Below, in pieces: positions 1 to 11,669 of a stretch of 64,000 nucleotides of DNA. A program made the translations under genes and the position numbers. The stretch is from Anaspis maculata (taxonomy: Eukaryota > Arthropoda > Insecta > Coleoptera > Scraptiidae), in NCBI GenBank assembly GCA_949128115.1, contig OX421967.1:56742855-56806854 (forward strand). The letters are read 5' to 3'. The notes under the pieces were generated by a model that worked only from the letters and a program-made list of their open reading frames with translations, did not search any database and had not been told where the DNA came from. Positions within the stretch are counted from its first letter, which is position 1, and each line of letters opens with the position of its first letter.

Positions 1-834
1 TGTTTCAGGTGTCTTGTCCGGGGAGAAATTTTATTGCGATGTTAAATAATTAAATTATTATGATAATCTCAATAAATTCCATTCTACAGTACTCCCGCAC
101 TGCAGAAAAAGGTTGGCTTTTTGTGGCCAGCCGGTCACTGATAAGGTTTTGGCGTGTTTTAAATAGAAATTGAATGTAAAATTACTTATCTGCGGAAAAC
201 TGCCGGCATTTGGGAGCTGGAAAACTGGAAGGTAATCCTTATCATATAGGATCACAGTTTGGTGACAAACTCGTGGGCACTCACTAACGGGAAACTGCTA
301 CAAAAACGGTATAACCGAGAGCACCAGAACTCGCGTGCGTTATCAACCGACGCGACGGTTCCAAGTTCGAACCAAAGTTTACTTGAGCGAGTCTGTATCG
401 AACGATAATAACGCGTTTCAAAATTATCCAAGGGCGTAGATAATAGGAGGCACCCCTCTTTTTGCCCCCTAGTTTTTCACACCTTTGAAATTTTTTTAAA
501 ATTGGTCATATTTTTGAGTTCTATGTTCAATTTAGAAGAAAAAGTTACACTGCAAAATTTTGACTAAAGGCTCCGTTCTCGAGATATCTGAGTGATTCAT
601 GAAGTAAAAAAGTCCAATTTCTCTCAAAATTCCTTTCACAAAACCGTATTATCTTCTGCTCCACATCGGTCGAGGGACCAGTCAAATGGTTCAGAGGCAT
701 TTTTGAAGAGAAATGATGTTCGAGGTTTCCGACTCAACCTGTATAGAAAACAGAACTTCGATACATATCCAGTGGTTGATTTTTCTCACTCATAATTGTG
801 CTACCATCAGTTTATTAAATTCTTCTGAAATAAT
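1..834. other. AT-rich DNA without a recognised feature
   Basis: Short ORFs occur on both strands, but none has recognisable motifs, splice context or coding composition. I see no tandem repeat here. Confidence 0.5.
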
Positions 835-979
835 GGAACTGGAAGGGTTCGAAGGACTACCCTTTGACCCTTCGTAACTTCAAAAATAAAAGTCCAAGAA
901 TTTTTTTGAATATTTTTATGGGCTACATAAAGGATCCCATGTACAGTATATTGGTCTGACCCTTTTGAATCACCCCGTA
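835..979 (-). repeat. Dispersed element end, family shared with 15914-16073
   Basis: Nearly collinear reverse complement of 15914-16073, ending in CACCCCGTA (mutated CACCCTGTA). The shared block includes ACTACCCTTTGACCC and AAAATAAAAGTCCAAGAAT. The TACAGGGTG terminus suggests a Tc1/mariner-like or related non-autonomous element; no transposase is present. Confidence 0.7.
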
Positions 980-1031
980 TTTATAATCAGGATAACCAAG
1001 TGCATCGATTGTGCTGATGAAATACGGGGTG
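971..1031. repeat. Short hairpin at an element junction
   Basis: CACCCCGTATTT and AAATACGGGGTG form a perfect 12-bp inverted repeat around a 37-nt loop. Two CAGGGTG-type element ends appear to face each other here. Confidence 0.6.
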
Positions 1032-1076
1032 TTTCGAGGGGCGGTTCTGAAAAAATGCAAGTTTTTTGCGACGCCC

Positions 1077-1465
1077 CAGTGATGTGAGTCGGGTATTTAC
1101 CGGGTAGGTAGGTAAATATAAATCGGGTATTTACCCGGTATTTTCCCGAGCGATATTTACCCACCCTACCCAGTTTGACAGAAAAGTTGACACTGTTGAC
1201 AGCTCGGTTGACAGTGTTGACGGTTAAAGGTTAAATTATTTCTTATTCCAAGTTCCAAGGCTTTATAAACATAACCTCCAAAGAACTTATTATTATTTTG
1301 CTGCTGTGATGAAAAAATCATAATTGTTTGTTGTTGTTTCTCCAATTGTTAATAACAATTGATGAAAATAGATACCCTAATAGAGACCCAATTCTGGGTA
1401 AATACCGGGTATTTACCCTGGGTATTTACCCTTAAATATAAAAACCCGGGTATTTTACATCACTG
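1077..1465. mobile_element. hAT-type MITE with 8-bp target duplication
   Basis: A 389-bp insertion begins CAGTGATGT and ends TTTACATCACTG. It is flanked by exact direct repeats CGACGCCC at 1069-1076 and 1466-1473. Terminal repeats starting CAG and 8-bp duplications are the hAT superfamily signature. The ends carry repeated GGGTATTTACC words, and the interior has no coding capacity. It must be mobilised by a transposase elsewhere. Confidence 0.85.
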
Positions 1466-2130
1466 CGACGCCCTCTATATGGCATGAGATGGAAAATTAC
1501 ACTTGATGAGATATTCATGAACTACAGAAAAAATCGTTCAAGGTAAGATTTCCTTCATGAAATTATTGCAAGTAAAGAGTGATCAGATAAATTTCTCCTC
1601 AAAGTAGGCCTTGGTCTCCTTGGTAGCCATGTTGTTCCGCCAGATTTTCAGGAATCATAGGCGACTTGAGGAGGAATTTATTCGATCACTATGTCTTTCT
1701 TCCACGAAAAAATTAGTAGAAGGTTGAAATTTTGTACACGCATTTCTTTGATTGTCATAAACGGCCTGTAAAAAGTTCCCTAAAATCCGAGCTTAGGAAC
1801 TTTGGATAATCGCCATCAAGTGTGTTTTTTCGGCGAAGAAGTCAATAATTCTTTATTGCAAGATGGTCCTTTTTGTAATTGAATGATTGCGTATCACCAT
1901 CTTGACAATCGCCATACACTATTTCCACTTTTGCGTAGATGACGGATCCAAGATGGCGGCCAAGAAGGAAAAACAGTTGACTTTCTTATTCCCATTAGCA
2001 GAAAACCTAAAAAATGTCTGATGATTGCATTTCATTTCTGACATAATTTATCATGGAAATAGCAAGTTTTACTTCAATATCTCGAAAAATCACTGATTTA
2101 TCAATTTTTTTCTGAAAGTTGATGCGTTTG

Positions 2131-3678
2131 TACAGGGTGGTCCATCCTGGCGTAATTATCCCATAGCGGTCTTACCGTTCAAGATAGAGAAAAAGATGTG
2201 AAAAAAGTTATATGGATTGATGAGACCTATAACCTGAAATTATTTTCAGCTATACAGGGTGTCCCATTTTGACGGAATTAACGAAACGTCAATTTTTTGA
2301 AATGGAACGACCTATATTTTTTTGCATTTTCAAGTTCAACTTTTTCAACTGTCTTATACCTGTATTTTTGTTTTTCAATTGTGTGGCAGTGCTACCAACT
2401 AAAAATTAATAAACAAAAAAAAAATCGCATTTTCACAGTTTTCTTAGAAAAATTGTAGCGGCCTTGCTTTCCAAAACTAAGAGATAAAACTTGACATGAT
2501 GATAGTCAAGTCAAAGACCAATATCCCAATGTCAAAAAATTGGGATTTCTTGATACAGGGCGTTCACAAAAAAACATCGAACTTCATAATTTTCAAAGTA
2601 TCATAACTCATTTTTTTTAAATGGCATGCCCCTAAATTTATAACGTTATCTGATAGCTTTTTTTATCCTCTTTCATTTTTACTGGAGGTACCCTACCCTT
2701 AAACTCCATTTTTTTCGAAATAATCGGAAATTTTCACAAAATTTGCTATTTTTCTTGTTTTTTTTCTTCAAAAATTGAGTTGGCCGTGATGAATGACAGA
2801 CAAGCCAAATAGTATGCAGCTGTCAGTTAGTCAGTCTGAATACCGTCGAACAAAAAAAAATGGCTCCAACGCAAAAAGAAAACAAGTGGGATCCTGGATA
2901 TCTGGATTATTACCAGAATATCATATCAATTATTTCCTCTCGCGTAAAATAATTTTTCTTTGTTCGACAATATTCAGACTGACTAACTGAGAGTTGCGTA
3001 CTATTTGGCTTGTCTGTCATTCATCACGGCCAACTCAATTTTTGAAAAAAAAACAAGAAAAATAGCAAATTTTGTGAAAATTTCCGATTATCTCAAAAAA
3101 ATGAAGTTTAAGGGTAGGGTACCCCTAGTAAAAATGAAAGAGGATGAAAAAGGCTATCTGATGACGTTATAAAATTAGGGGCATGCTATTTGAAAAAAAT
3201 GAGTTATGATACTTTGAAAATTATGAAGTTTGATGTTTCTTTGTGAACGCCCTGTATCAAGAAATCCCAATTTTTTGACATTGGAGTATTGGTCTTTGAC
3301 TTGACTATCATCATGTCAAGTTTTATTTCTTAGTTTTGAGAAGCAAGGCCGCTACAATTTTTCTAAGAAAACTGTGAAAATGCGATTTTTTTTTGTTTTT
3401 AATTTTTAGTTGGTAGCACTGCCACACAATTAAAAAACAAAAATACAGGCATAAGACAGCTGAAAAAGTTAAACATAAAAATGCAAAAAAATATAGGGTG
3501 TTCCATTCAAAAAAATTGATCTTCCGTTAATCCCGTCAAAATGGACACTCTGTATAGCTGAAAATAATTTTAGGTTATAGGTCTCATCAAACTATATAAC
3601 TTTTCTCTTACATATTTCTCTCTATCTTGAACGGTAAGACCGCTATGGGATAATTACGCCAGGATGAACCACCCTGTA
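2131..3678. mobile_element. 1.5-kb fold-back element, copy 1
   Basis: Begins TACAGGGTGGTCCATCC and ends with the inverted counterpart ACCACCCTGTA. Each arm is about 0.7 kb and mirrors the other block by block (for example TAAACTCCATTTTTTTCG on the left and its complement near 3095). The centre, about 2830-2980, is a ~150-bp spacer with GGATCCTGGATATCTGG. It is flanked by TA, as expected for Tc1/mariner-type insertion (inferred). A second copy lies at 43575-45056. The ORF at 2793-2990 lies across the palindrome centre and is not a gene. Confidence 0.88.
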
Positions 3679-4121
3679 GGCACATACTGAATAAATCGCA
3701 AGGCACTTGATTTTTAGGTTATCAAGTTGTGACTTTGCTAATGTTTAAGCAGTAGCATAGGGTATCTTTTGGCGGTAATGTCGCCTATTTCCGTTTCGGT
3801 ATCATCTTGCTGTGACACATTGATTCTGGTAAACTTTGAAGGGCCATAACTTTATTTTTTTAAATAGCACTCCCTGTTTTTTATTTATTATTCGTATTAA
3901 GCGTCTCATTTTACATCTTTTCTACCTCATATGTTTTCTCTCAAAAGTTGATAGTTTGGAAAATAATTCGGTTTTTCTAAAAACTGGACACAAATTTCAT
4001 CGATAAACTTAGCGTGCAATGAAAATCAACTAATTCTGACAACCAATGTCAAAATGACTTCTATTGTACGTCACTTTTGAATTTTGACAATGCATTTAGC
4101 AAGCATTCCAACTAAATCAAG
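3679..4121. other. No gene seen
   Basis: AT-rich single-copy-looking sequence between the fold-back element and a tRNA-like element. No ORF with recognisable features. Confidence 0.5.
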
Positions 4122-4228
4122 AAGCTTGTTTTCGAGGCGAAAATCCGTACCCGGCGGAGATCGAACCCGCGACCTCTGGAGTGCTAGTCGAACGCGCTAC
4201 TTACCAGTACTACCACACCACAAGCTTC
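4122..4228 (-). mobile_element. tRNA-derived element or tRNA pseudogene (Ala-like)
   Basis: On the minus strand a tRNA-like body carries an A-box-like stretch (TGGTAGTACTGG), a CTAGCAC anticodon-loop-like sequence (AGC, Ala-like), and a strong B box (GGTTCGATCTCC). The normal acceptor stem is missing. Instead the unit is bounded by a perfect 8-bp inverted repeat, AAGCTTGT / ACAAGCTT, at its two ends. It is best read as a degenerate tRNA-derived SINE head rather than a working tRNA. Confidence 0.6.
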
Positions 4229-5030
4229 ATTCGAATTTTTCTAAAGTCGGATAAAAAATGTTATAAGTAATTTTTTTCCAACATTCGCAATTAGGTAACG
4301 CATTTTTTTATTGTATCGTTACACAGAGATATGGCGGCACATACAACAATGTTGAATTTTTGTCATTTTCTCTACAATAATTAGATGTTATTATACAATA
4401 CAATTATACACATTAGTCCATTATAATTATTGTGTGAATGGCAAATGTAATAATTTGTATTATTATCGAATCGTTGAACGTTGAAGCTGGCGCATTAGAG
4501 CGACGAAGTGTTGATGATGTGTTACACATCAGTGTTGCTTTATTTATTGAAAATGATAATAATTAAGATTATTAGCAGAAAACTGATCATTTTTTGCTCC
4601 AATGAACTATTTAGAGGCATTCGCTTTGGCGACTAGCATTTTCAATTATTGTTATCATTTTAAATTGCCACAGAAGTGTTGTAAGATTCGCAATGACCTT
4701 ACTTGAAAAATGGAGAGCGATTTCTTCCTCTTCTCTGTTTATTGATAGTTGAAAACTGGGAACCTGGGTCTTGGGAAGACCGTTCTTTTGGAAATTCATG
4801 AAGATGACTGAAATTAATAGATTATTTTATGATGAACTAAGTTGATAAAACGTACGTACATTTTATTTCAGACATTTCTGTGCATATTATTAAATATTTT
4901 TTGAAAAACTTTCAATTCTTTCCAAAGACGAGAATTTTTCCCATTGAACCCATGATTTTTGCAATTTTATAAAAGACGAGAATAAAAGTAAGTTTTTGAT
5001 TGGTGAAATAAAGAAAAATGATTGAAAAAT
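4229..5030. other. No gene seen
   Basis: AT-rich intergenic DNA with small ORFs of no recognisable family. A short word, ATTTTATAAAAGACGA near 4966, recurs near 12905. Confidence 0.45.
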
Positions 5031-6520
5031 CCGATTTTCTTGTGGAATTTCATGAAATTTGATATCAAGCTCGACGTGCCTATCTTTGATACTTTCTGAG
5101 ATATTGCCAGAACTGTCTTGATCCATGGCTGCCTATGATCAATTTTTTTTCTTTCCAACGATCCGGTTTAGACGCTTTCTTTCGCTAAAAAACCTATTTC
5201 ACAATTCACAAAAACTTTGAAAATATAATTTTCACAAGCATTCAGGACAGGATACCTACAGTCTGTAAATATCAAATTTAGAAAATTCTCAATAGTTTCG
5301 TTTCCTTTGAAAATAAGTATTTTGATTGATTTGAACGAATTGCTACGAGTTTAGTATAAAAACTCGCAGAATTGGGCCAAGAGCTCGATGGTACAAATCA
5401 AATGCTGGAAGTTTCAATTTTGGACGTAATGAACGCAAAAATTCTTCTGCGCCATAGGCGGCCTTGGATTTTAAGACAGTTTGAAATTTGAACCGCATCT
5501 TTGCCAATTTTCGAGATAGTCTTATTCATGCCGTGTTTGGGCTCAAATTTCGCAGAATTTTACTAGGAACTAAGTAAATTTGAGAAAAATCCACAACTTC
5601 TCAAATTGTCTGAATTAGCTGCTGAAACTAGTATAAGAAACTTGAACCAATTACTCAATCAGTCCCTAAAACGAAACAAAATCGACCAAATTCCAAATGC
5701 CAATTAGAAAAATTCAACGATTTCTTTCAGAAATTGTAATTTTTTCCAACATATGGATGACTTGACAAATTTTTGAACAGTTATACCTGTACAGTGATCG
5801 GACTTAGCTTGCAAAAAAAATGTTACGAATAAAATCTCTTGATTCAAGAGGAATTCAAAATTATTCCCACAAACTCACTTCATTCGTAGCTCGTCTTCGA
5901 TTCCCAGTGAAATTTTAACAATTTTGAACCCAAACACGGCATATTTATCTTGAAAAATGACGTAAATACAGCTCAAACTGTCTCAACATCCAACGCCCCC
6001 GCTATGTACATTCAGTCGATTAGCGACATCTAGCTACCGAAAACAGAATACATAGGCATTATTCAGTTCCGTAAATCGTCACCTTGAGCGCTGATGTCAA
6101 CTTCTCTTCCACTTTTTTGGCGAACGCACATAGCGGATAACGCAAACGATATTTGCCTTTATCTCGTTTCAAATCAGTGGTCGAGTAATTTGCTTTTTGC
6201 AATCAGACTCGTAGGTCAATTCGGCGCAATTCGATACCAAACTCGGTGAAATTCAAGACATTCCAAGATTCCAAAAATTCACGAATAAAACTTGTTTTTT
6301 CGAAATTTTCAGACAAAAATTCATACCATCTTTGGAAATTGTGTCAAATCAGTTATTTTTTCCAGCTGAAAAACCGAGAGATAGTTTGGTTTCAAAGAGC
6401 CAAGTGTCAACCGTGCAGGCAGCCCCGGATTTCGGAAAGACAGTTTCGGCAATATCTCGGAAAATATAAGAGGCAGATGTGTCGAGTTCGGTATCAAATT
6501 ACATGGAATGTTAGAAGGAA
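5030..6520. repeat. Scattered ~100-bp module, alternating orientation
   Basis: Copies at about 5035-5135 (reverse), 5440-5560 (forward), 5915-6000 (reverse) and 6400-6510 (forward). Forward copies read GGCGGC..TTGGATTT..AAGACAGTTT then GAGTTTGGGCTCAAATTT or GAGTTCGGTATCAAATT; reverse copies are the complement. The same module recurs to 38.2 kb. Confidence 0.8.
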
Positions 6521-6717
6521 TCGGGGCAACCAATCACTTATTCAATCCCTTAGACAAAACGAAATCGCCAAAAGTTTGGATTACCTTTTGTAAAAATTGA
6601 AAAGAACTTCTTCAGAAATTGTGATTTTTTTCATATATTCCAAATGACTTGACAAAATTGTAACGAGTACCTAATCAATATATAGGTATAATAAAAGAAA
6701 GTGCCAAATCTCTGTGC

Positions 6718-8975
6718 CGCTAAAGTTATATGGTGTGGTAGCCCTGTATCCCCCATCGATGAAAAAGGTTTCCGTTTTTACCTCAAGAGCGTGCTTTTGA
6801 AGATATAAAGAGCTGCAAGTTTTTCGCCCTCTAGAAATGTCTGGAATAGTCCAAAACATTCGATTCGATTCGAGGGTATTCGAGATCATTCCACAACATT
6901 CCAGAATGTTCCGGTATGTTCTGGAATGTTCTGGAATGTTCGGGAATAGTCTGGAACGTTTGGATAATAAAGGTAAGTGTACAGTGTGCGTGCCAAAACC
7001 CAGAAACGAGTCCCGGTACGATCAAAGGAGTTATATGGTGTGGTAGCCCTCTATCCCCCATCCATGAAGAAGGTACCTAGTTTTATCTGAAGGGCGTTTT
7101 TTTCGAAGATATAAGGGCTGGAACTTTCGCCCTCTAGAATGTCTAGAAGAGTCGAGAACATTCAAAAGTATTTTAGATAATTCCACAAGATTCCAGAATG
7201 TTCTGGTATGTTCTAGAATGTTCGGGAATGACCTGGAACGTTCGGAAACATCCCGGAACAATCCAGATCATTGTGGAACATTCAAGATCACTCCGTAACA
7301 TTCCAAAATGTTTCGGTATGTTCTGGAACAGTCGGAATAATCTGGAGACCCCGAGACATTCCAGATTATTGTGGAGCATTCGTGATCAATCCACAACATT
7401 CCAGGATGTTCGGGTATGTTCGGGAATAATCTGGAACGTTTGGAAACATTCCAGAACATTCCAATCCATTGTGGAACGTTTAAGATCGTTCCACAACATC
7501 CCAGAATGTTCCAGTGTGTTCCTAAATGTTCGGAAAATTCCGTAACATCACAGATCATTGCGGATTATTCGAGATCATTATACAACATTCCAGAATGCTC
7601 CGGTATGCTCTGGGATGGTCGGGAATAGTCTGGAACGTTCGCAAACGTCCCAGAATATCCCAGATCATCGTGAAGCATTCGTGATCATTCCACAACATTC
7701 TAGAATGTACCGGTATTGTCGGGAATACTCTGGAAGGTTCAGAAACATCCCGGAACATCATTGTGGAGATTATTTGTTATCATCCCACATTATTTCAGAA
7801 AGTTCCTGTATGTTCGGGAATAGTCTGGAACGTTCGTTGACATTTCTGAACATTCCAATACGTATTGTGGATCATTCTAGATCGCGTTCCGTCATCTTCG
7901 GGGATAGTCTGGAACGTTCGATAACATTTCTGAACATTCCAATCCATATTGTGGATCATTCTAGATCGCTTCTTCCGGTATGTTCTAGGATGTTCGGGAA
8001 TAGTCTGGAACGTTCTGAAACATCCCGGAACACTCCAGATCATTGTAGAACATTCGAGATCATTCCCCAACATTCCAGAATGTTCCGGTATATTCTGGAA
8101 TAGTCGGGAATGATCTGAAACATTCTAAAACATCCCGGAACATTCCAGATCATTGTGGAGCATTTGTAATCATTCCACAACAGTCCAGAATGTTCCGGAA
8201 CATTCCAATCTATTGTGAAATATTCTAGATCGTTTTGGGTATGTTCCGTATGTTCTAGAATGTTCGGTAATAGTCTGGAACGTTCGGAAACATCCCAAAA
8301 CATTCCAGATCATCACGGAACACTCGAGATCATTCTACAACATTCCAGAATGTCCCAGTATGTTCTGAAATGTTCGGGAAAATCGAGAGTATCCGAGATC
8401 ACTCGACAACATTCCAGAATGTTCCGGTATGTTCTGGAATGTTCGTGTTCGGGAATAGTCTGGAATGTTTGGAAACATTCCGAATCATTGTAGAGCATTC
8501 GAGATCATTCCACAACATTCCAGAATGTTCCGGTGTATTCTGAAATGTCCGGATGATTCGAGAGTATTCGAGATCCTTCCACAACATTCCAGTATGTTCC
8601 AGTATGTTCTGGAATGTTTGGAAATAGTCTGAAACGATCAAAAAGATCATGGAACATTCCAGATCATTGTGGAACATTCCAGAACACTTTTGGAAGTTGT
8701 GGAAGGTTCTGGAACATTGTGGACTATCCGAAGTCTTTTTGATGTGGGGCCACCTATTGGTAGAGGTACGGTACAGTACATTTGAGAGTATTCGAGATCA
8801 TCAACACCATTCCAGAATGTTCCGGTATATTCTGGAATATTCAGGAATAGTCTGACACCTTCGGAAACATCCAGGAACATTCCAGATCATTGTGGAACAT
8901 TCCAGAACACTCTCGAATGTTGTGGAACATTCTGGAACATTGTGGACCTTTCAAAACCTTTTTTGGTATAGGTGG
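6718..8975. repeat. Minisatellite of heat-shock-element-like GAA/TTC pentamers
   Basis: A tandem array of ~10-bp words (GGAATGTTC, CCAGATCATTGTGGAACA, CACAACATTCCAGAATGTTC) is organised in larger units of roughly 100-270 bp. Two longer lead-in blocks repeat at 6718-6960 and 7028-7240 (both start TTATATGGTGTGGTAGCCCT), and two related tails end near 8760 and 8975. Inverted GAA/TTC pentamers with 2-nt spacing are frequent, including five in a row at 6923-6947. All frames stay open for stretches because the repeat lacks stops. Those ORFs, with peptides like NIPEHSRMFRNV, are not genes. Confidence 0.88.
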
Positions 8976-9109
8976 GGCTACCCATTGTACCTGTATATTA
9001 ATCGAAATCAAGGATTGCGAAAAAAATGTTACGAAGGAAATCTCTCGATTTGAGAAAAAATCAAAGTTTTTTTCTCTCAGGTTCACTTGATTCGTTATCA
9101 CTTTCCGAT

Positions 9110-9600
9110 TTCCAGTGAAATCTCATGAGTTTTGAGCCCAAACACGGCATATTTATCTCGACAAATGACGGAGATACGGCTCAAACTGTCTCAACATCCA
9201 ACGCCACCTATAACGCAAACGATATTGCCTTTATCACGTTTAAAATCGATGCTACAATAATTTGCTTTTTGCTATCAAACTCTCAGGTCAGTTCGGCGGA
9301 TTTCGATACCAAACTCGGTACAATTCTAAATATTCCAAATTTTCAAAAATTCACAAAAAATCTTTTTTCCAAAATCTTTAAAAGTTTAATTGAATATTTC
9401 ATTTCTTCTGTAACTGTTAATTATGTGAAATAAGTTTTTTTCAGCGAGAAACCAGAAGAACGCTCTGTTTCGAAGGGTGTCAATCGTGTAGGCGGCGTTG
9501 GATTTGAAAAGACAGTTTTGACAATATGTCGGGAAATATAAGCGACAGACATGTCGAGTTTGGTATCAAATTCCATGAAATTTCACAAGGAAATCAAATC
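9110..9600. repeat. Facing pair of the ~100-bp module
   Basis: A reverse copy at about 9120-9220 (GAGCCCAAACACGGCATATT) and a forward copy at about 9480-9580 (GTAGGCGGCGTTGGATTTG) flank AT-rich sequence. It is very similar to the 5.9-6.5 kb pair, suggesting duplication around the minisatellite. Confidence 0.75.
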
Positions 9601-9841
9601 GAGCAAGCTCAACAAGTTGTACTCACGACATAATTTTTCCTTACTTGGTTCACTTTATAATTATTTTTGTAATAGGTAATGATTGCTGAACATAATTTTA
9701 TGGATAAATGAAGCAAAAAGTCTGGAATAAAAAATAATAATTTATTAAGTTCTCGAAATAATGAAAATCTCTTGATAATAGTTTATTAATTATCAAGACT
9801 TGGCTGGCGATCACTACTTGTCTTATATTAATTATACTTAA

Positions 9842-9965
9842 TATCGTGTGATCAAATGAATTCTTATTTTAGGTAGGCTGTGGTCTAGCTGAACGCAGCT
9901 TCGCACCACTGAGTTTGATCAGGCCATAGCCTACCTAAAATAAAAATTCATTTGATCACACGATA
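9842..9965. mobile_element. 124-bp hairpin MITE
   Basis: Two 42-nt arms (9842-9883 and 9924-9965; TATCGTGTGATCAAATGAAT outward) match at all but two positions around a 40-nt loop. No coding capacity. Confidence 0.75.
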
Positions 9966-10252
9966 GAAGTTGTAGGTCTAAACAGATGTTCAATAAACTA
10001 GTAATTTTCACTAATTCTTCAACTTCTTATACTGCTAATCAGTAGCTATTATACCACTAATGAGTAGCTAATTACAATCGCTAATTAGTACATAATTGTG
10101 CCCGGAAGAGGAAAAGCTATGATTTTACTGTTGTCTGGGCTATTTTCATAATTTTTAAACTTGTTTCGTAATTTAAATTGTTTCATTTCTTCGAATCATT
10201 TCATTTCTAGATTTGATATGCATAATAATTTCATTTGAAAGGAAACGCAGTC

Positions 10253-10311
10253 GTAGGCCGAAAGATGTAACCGAAACGTTTCGGCCATTCCCAAGTCCTT
10301 CATCAGGTCAA
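10253..10311 (-). ncRNA. Degenerate hammerhead-ribozyme-like motif / hairpin
   Basis: On the minus strand CTGATGA is followed by AGGAC, an 8-nt loop, GGCC and GAAAC, the order of the hammerhead catalytic core. Stem II has one mismatch (GGAC with GGCC). GGCCGAAA and TTTCGGCC form an alternative perfect 8-bp hairpin. No convincing stem I is visible, so activity is unlikely. Such motifs are known in Penelope-like retroelements. Confidence 0.3.
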
Positions 10312-10416
10312 CAGGAACAGTTTTGAATACTGATGATGAGAAAAATACTGAGATTTCATCGCCTGGATCCAAACGTTCGATTCACCTTGGTCCAAAGGTG
10401 AACGAATCGTTTTGGA

Positions 10417-11669
10417 TCAGCAGATTATAGTTTTAAAGCTGCCTTGTTGTAACGGCACAGTTTTTAAGCTGTCTTGTAATGGGGCAGATTTTGGATCCGC
10501 TGCCTTGGTGGTCTTTTTGAAACTCTCCTCGATCTCACCCAAAGTCTTGTTTTTCGTTTCGGGCAAGAAAACGAACACGAACACGGTACAGGACAGCGCC
10601 ACTGAGGCGTAAAGCATGAACGTGCCTTCCGAGCCCAGGTTATCGAACATCCAGGGGCTCGTTTTGACCACCGAAAAGAAAGCCGCGAAGCCCAAGAACG
10701 AAGTGATGCTGGAACCGATGTTTCGCGTTTTGCTCGGAAACACTTCGCCGATCATGGCCCAAGGTAACGGCACGAAACCAATCGAAATGAAGCTGACGTA
10801 GCCGATCAAAGCTACCAATGGAATCCAGGCGATTTCCACATTGAAATAAGCGTACAGGCTCAGGGTTAACAGCGACACGAACGTGCCCAAACCGCTGATT
10901 AAAGCCAAGGGACGTCTGCCGAAGCCTCTCAACAGTACACAAGCTATCACAGAAAATATCACTCTAATCAGATCTACGGTTAACATCGCCAAGTACTCGT
11001 TAAGCGAATTGCCCAAGGTCTGTTGCAGTATCGAAACGGTATAAAAAGTGATGGCGTTCACGCCGCACCACTGGTTGCCGACCATGAACACGACCATGAT
11101 CCCGAGCGGTTTCCAAAACTCGCTTCGTAGCAAATCGGACGTTTCCGCTGACGTTTTCGGGGCGTCGTTCAGAGCGGCGAACTCGCGCAGCGCCTCGTCG
11201 GAAACGCCCCTGCACCAATGGAACGCCCGCTGGGCGTGGCTCTTGCGATCTTTGCTTAGCAACCAGGCCGGCGATTCGGGAACGAACGTCATGAGCAGTG
11301 CTGCCACCACGGGCAACGTTATGGAGTAGAGGGCGACGGTGTCCCAGGGCAGATAAGTGCCCAGCAAGTGGACCAGGAAAAGGCCGAAGGCTATGGAGAA
11401 GCTGATGGCGGCCAGCAGAAATCCGCGGAATTTCGGTTCGGAGGTCTCCGCGATGTACACGCCGGTGCAGGGGCCCAGCAGGCCGGTGCAGATTCCGGTC
11501 AGGAAGCGGCCGAGCAGGATCCAGTGGATTTTTCCGGCGAAAGCCAGGAACAGCTGGCCGGTGATCAGGGGTATCGTGGTGAGCAGGTGGGCGGTTTTTC
11601 GGCCCAGTTTTTCCATCAGGATTCCGCCCAGGATGCAGCCGAGGGACATTGGCAAGGCGGCCATGGATG
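10417..11669 (-). CDS. Tret1-like: Transporter main exon (TM2-TM12, stop)
   Basis: Starts after acceptor TTTTTTGCAG at 11670 and runs to TGA at 10419-10417. It has about 55-60% GC against AT-rich flanks. It encodes 11 transmembrane segments and all downstream sugar-porter motifs. The antisense and alternate-frame ORFs over it are shadows. Confidence 0.93.

Noticed and set aside
2793..2990. 65-codon ORF at the centre of the fold-back element
   Set aside because: Not conserved as an ORF in the second copy and created by the palindrome centre.
7198..8103. Several 70-181-codon ORFs with NIPEHSRMF-type peptides on both strands
   Set aside because: They are translations of the GAA/TTC minisatellite, open in several frames at once, with no start or splice logic.
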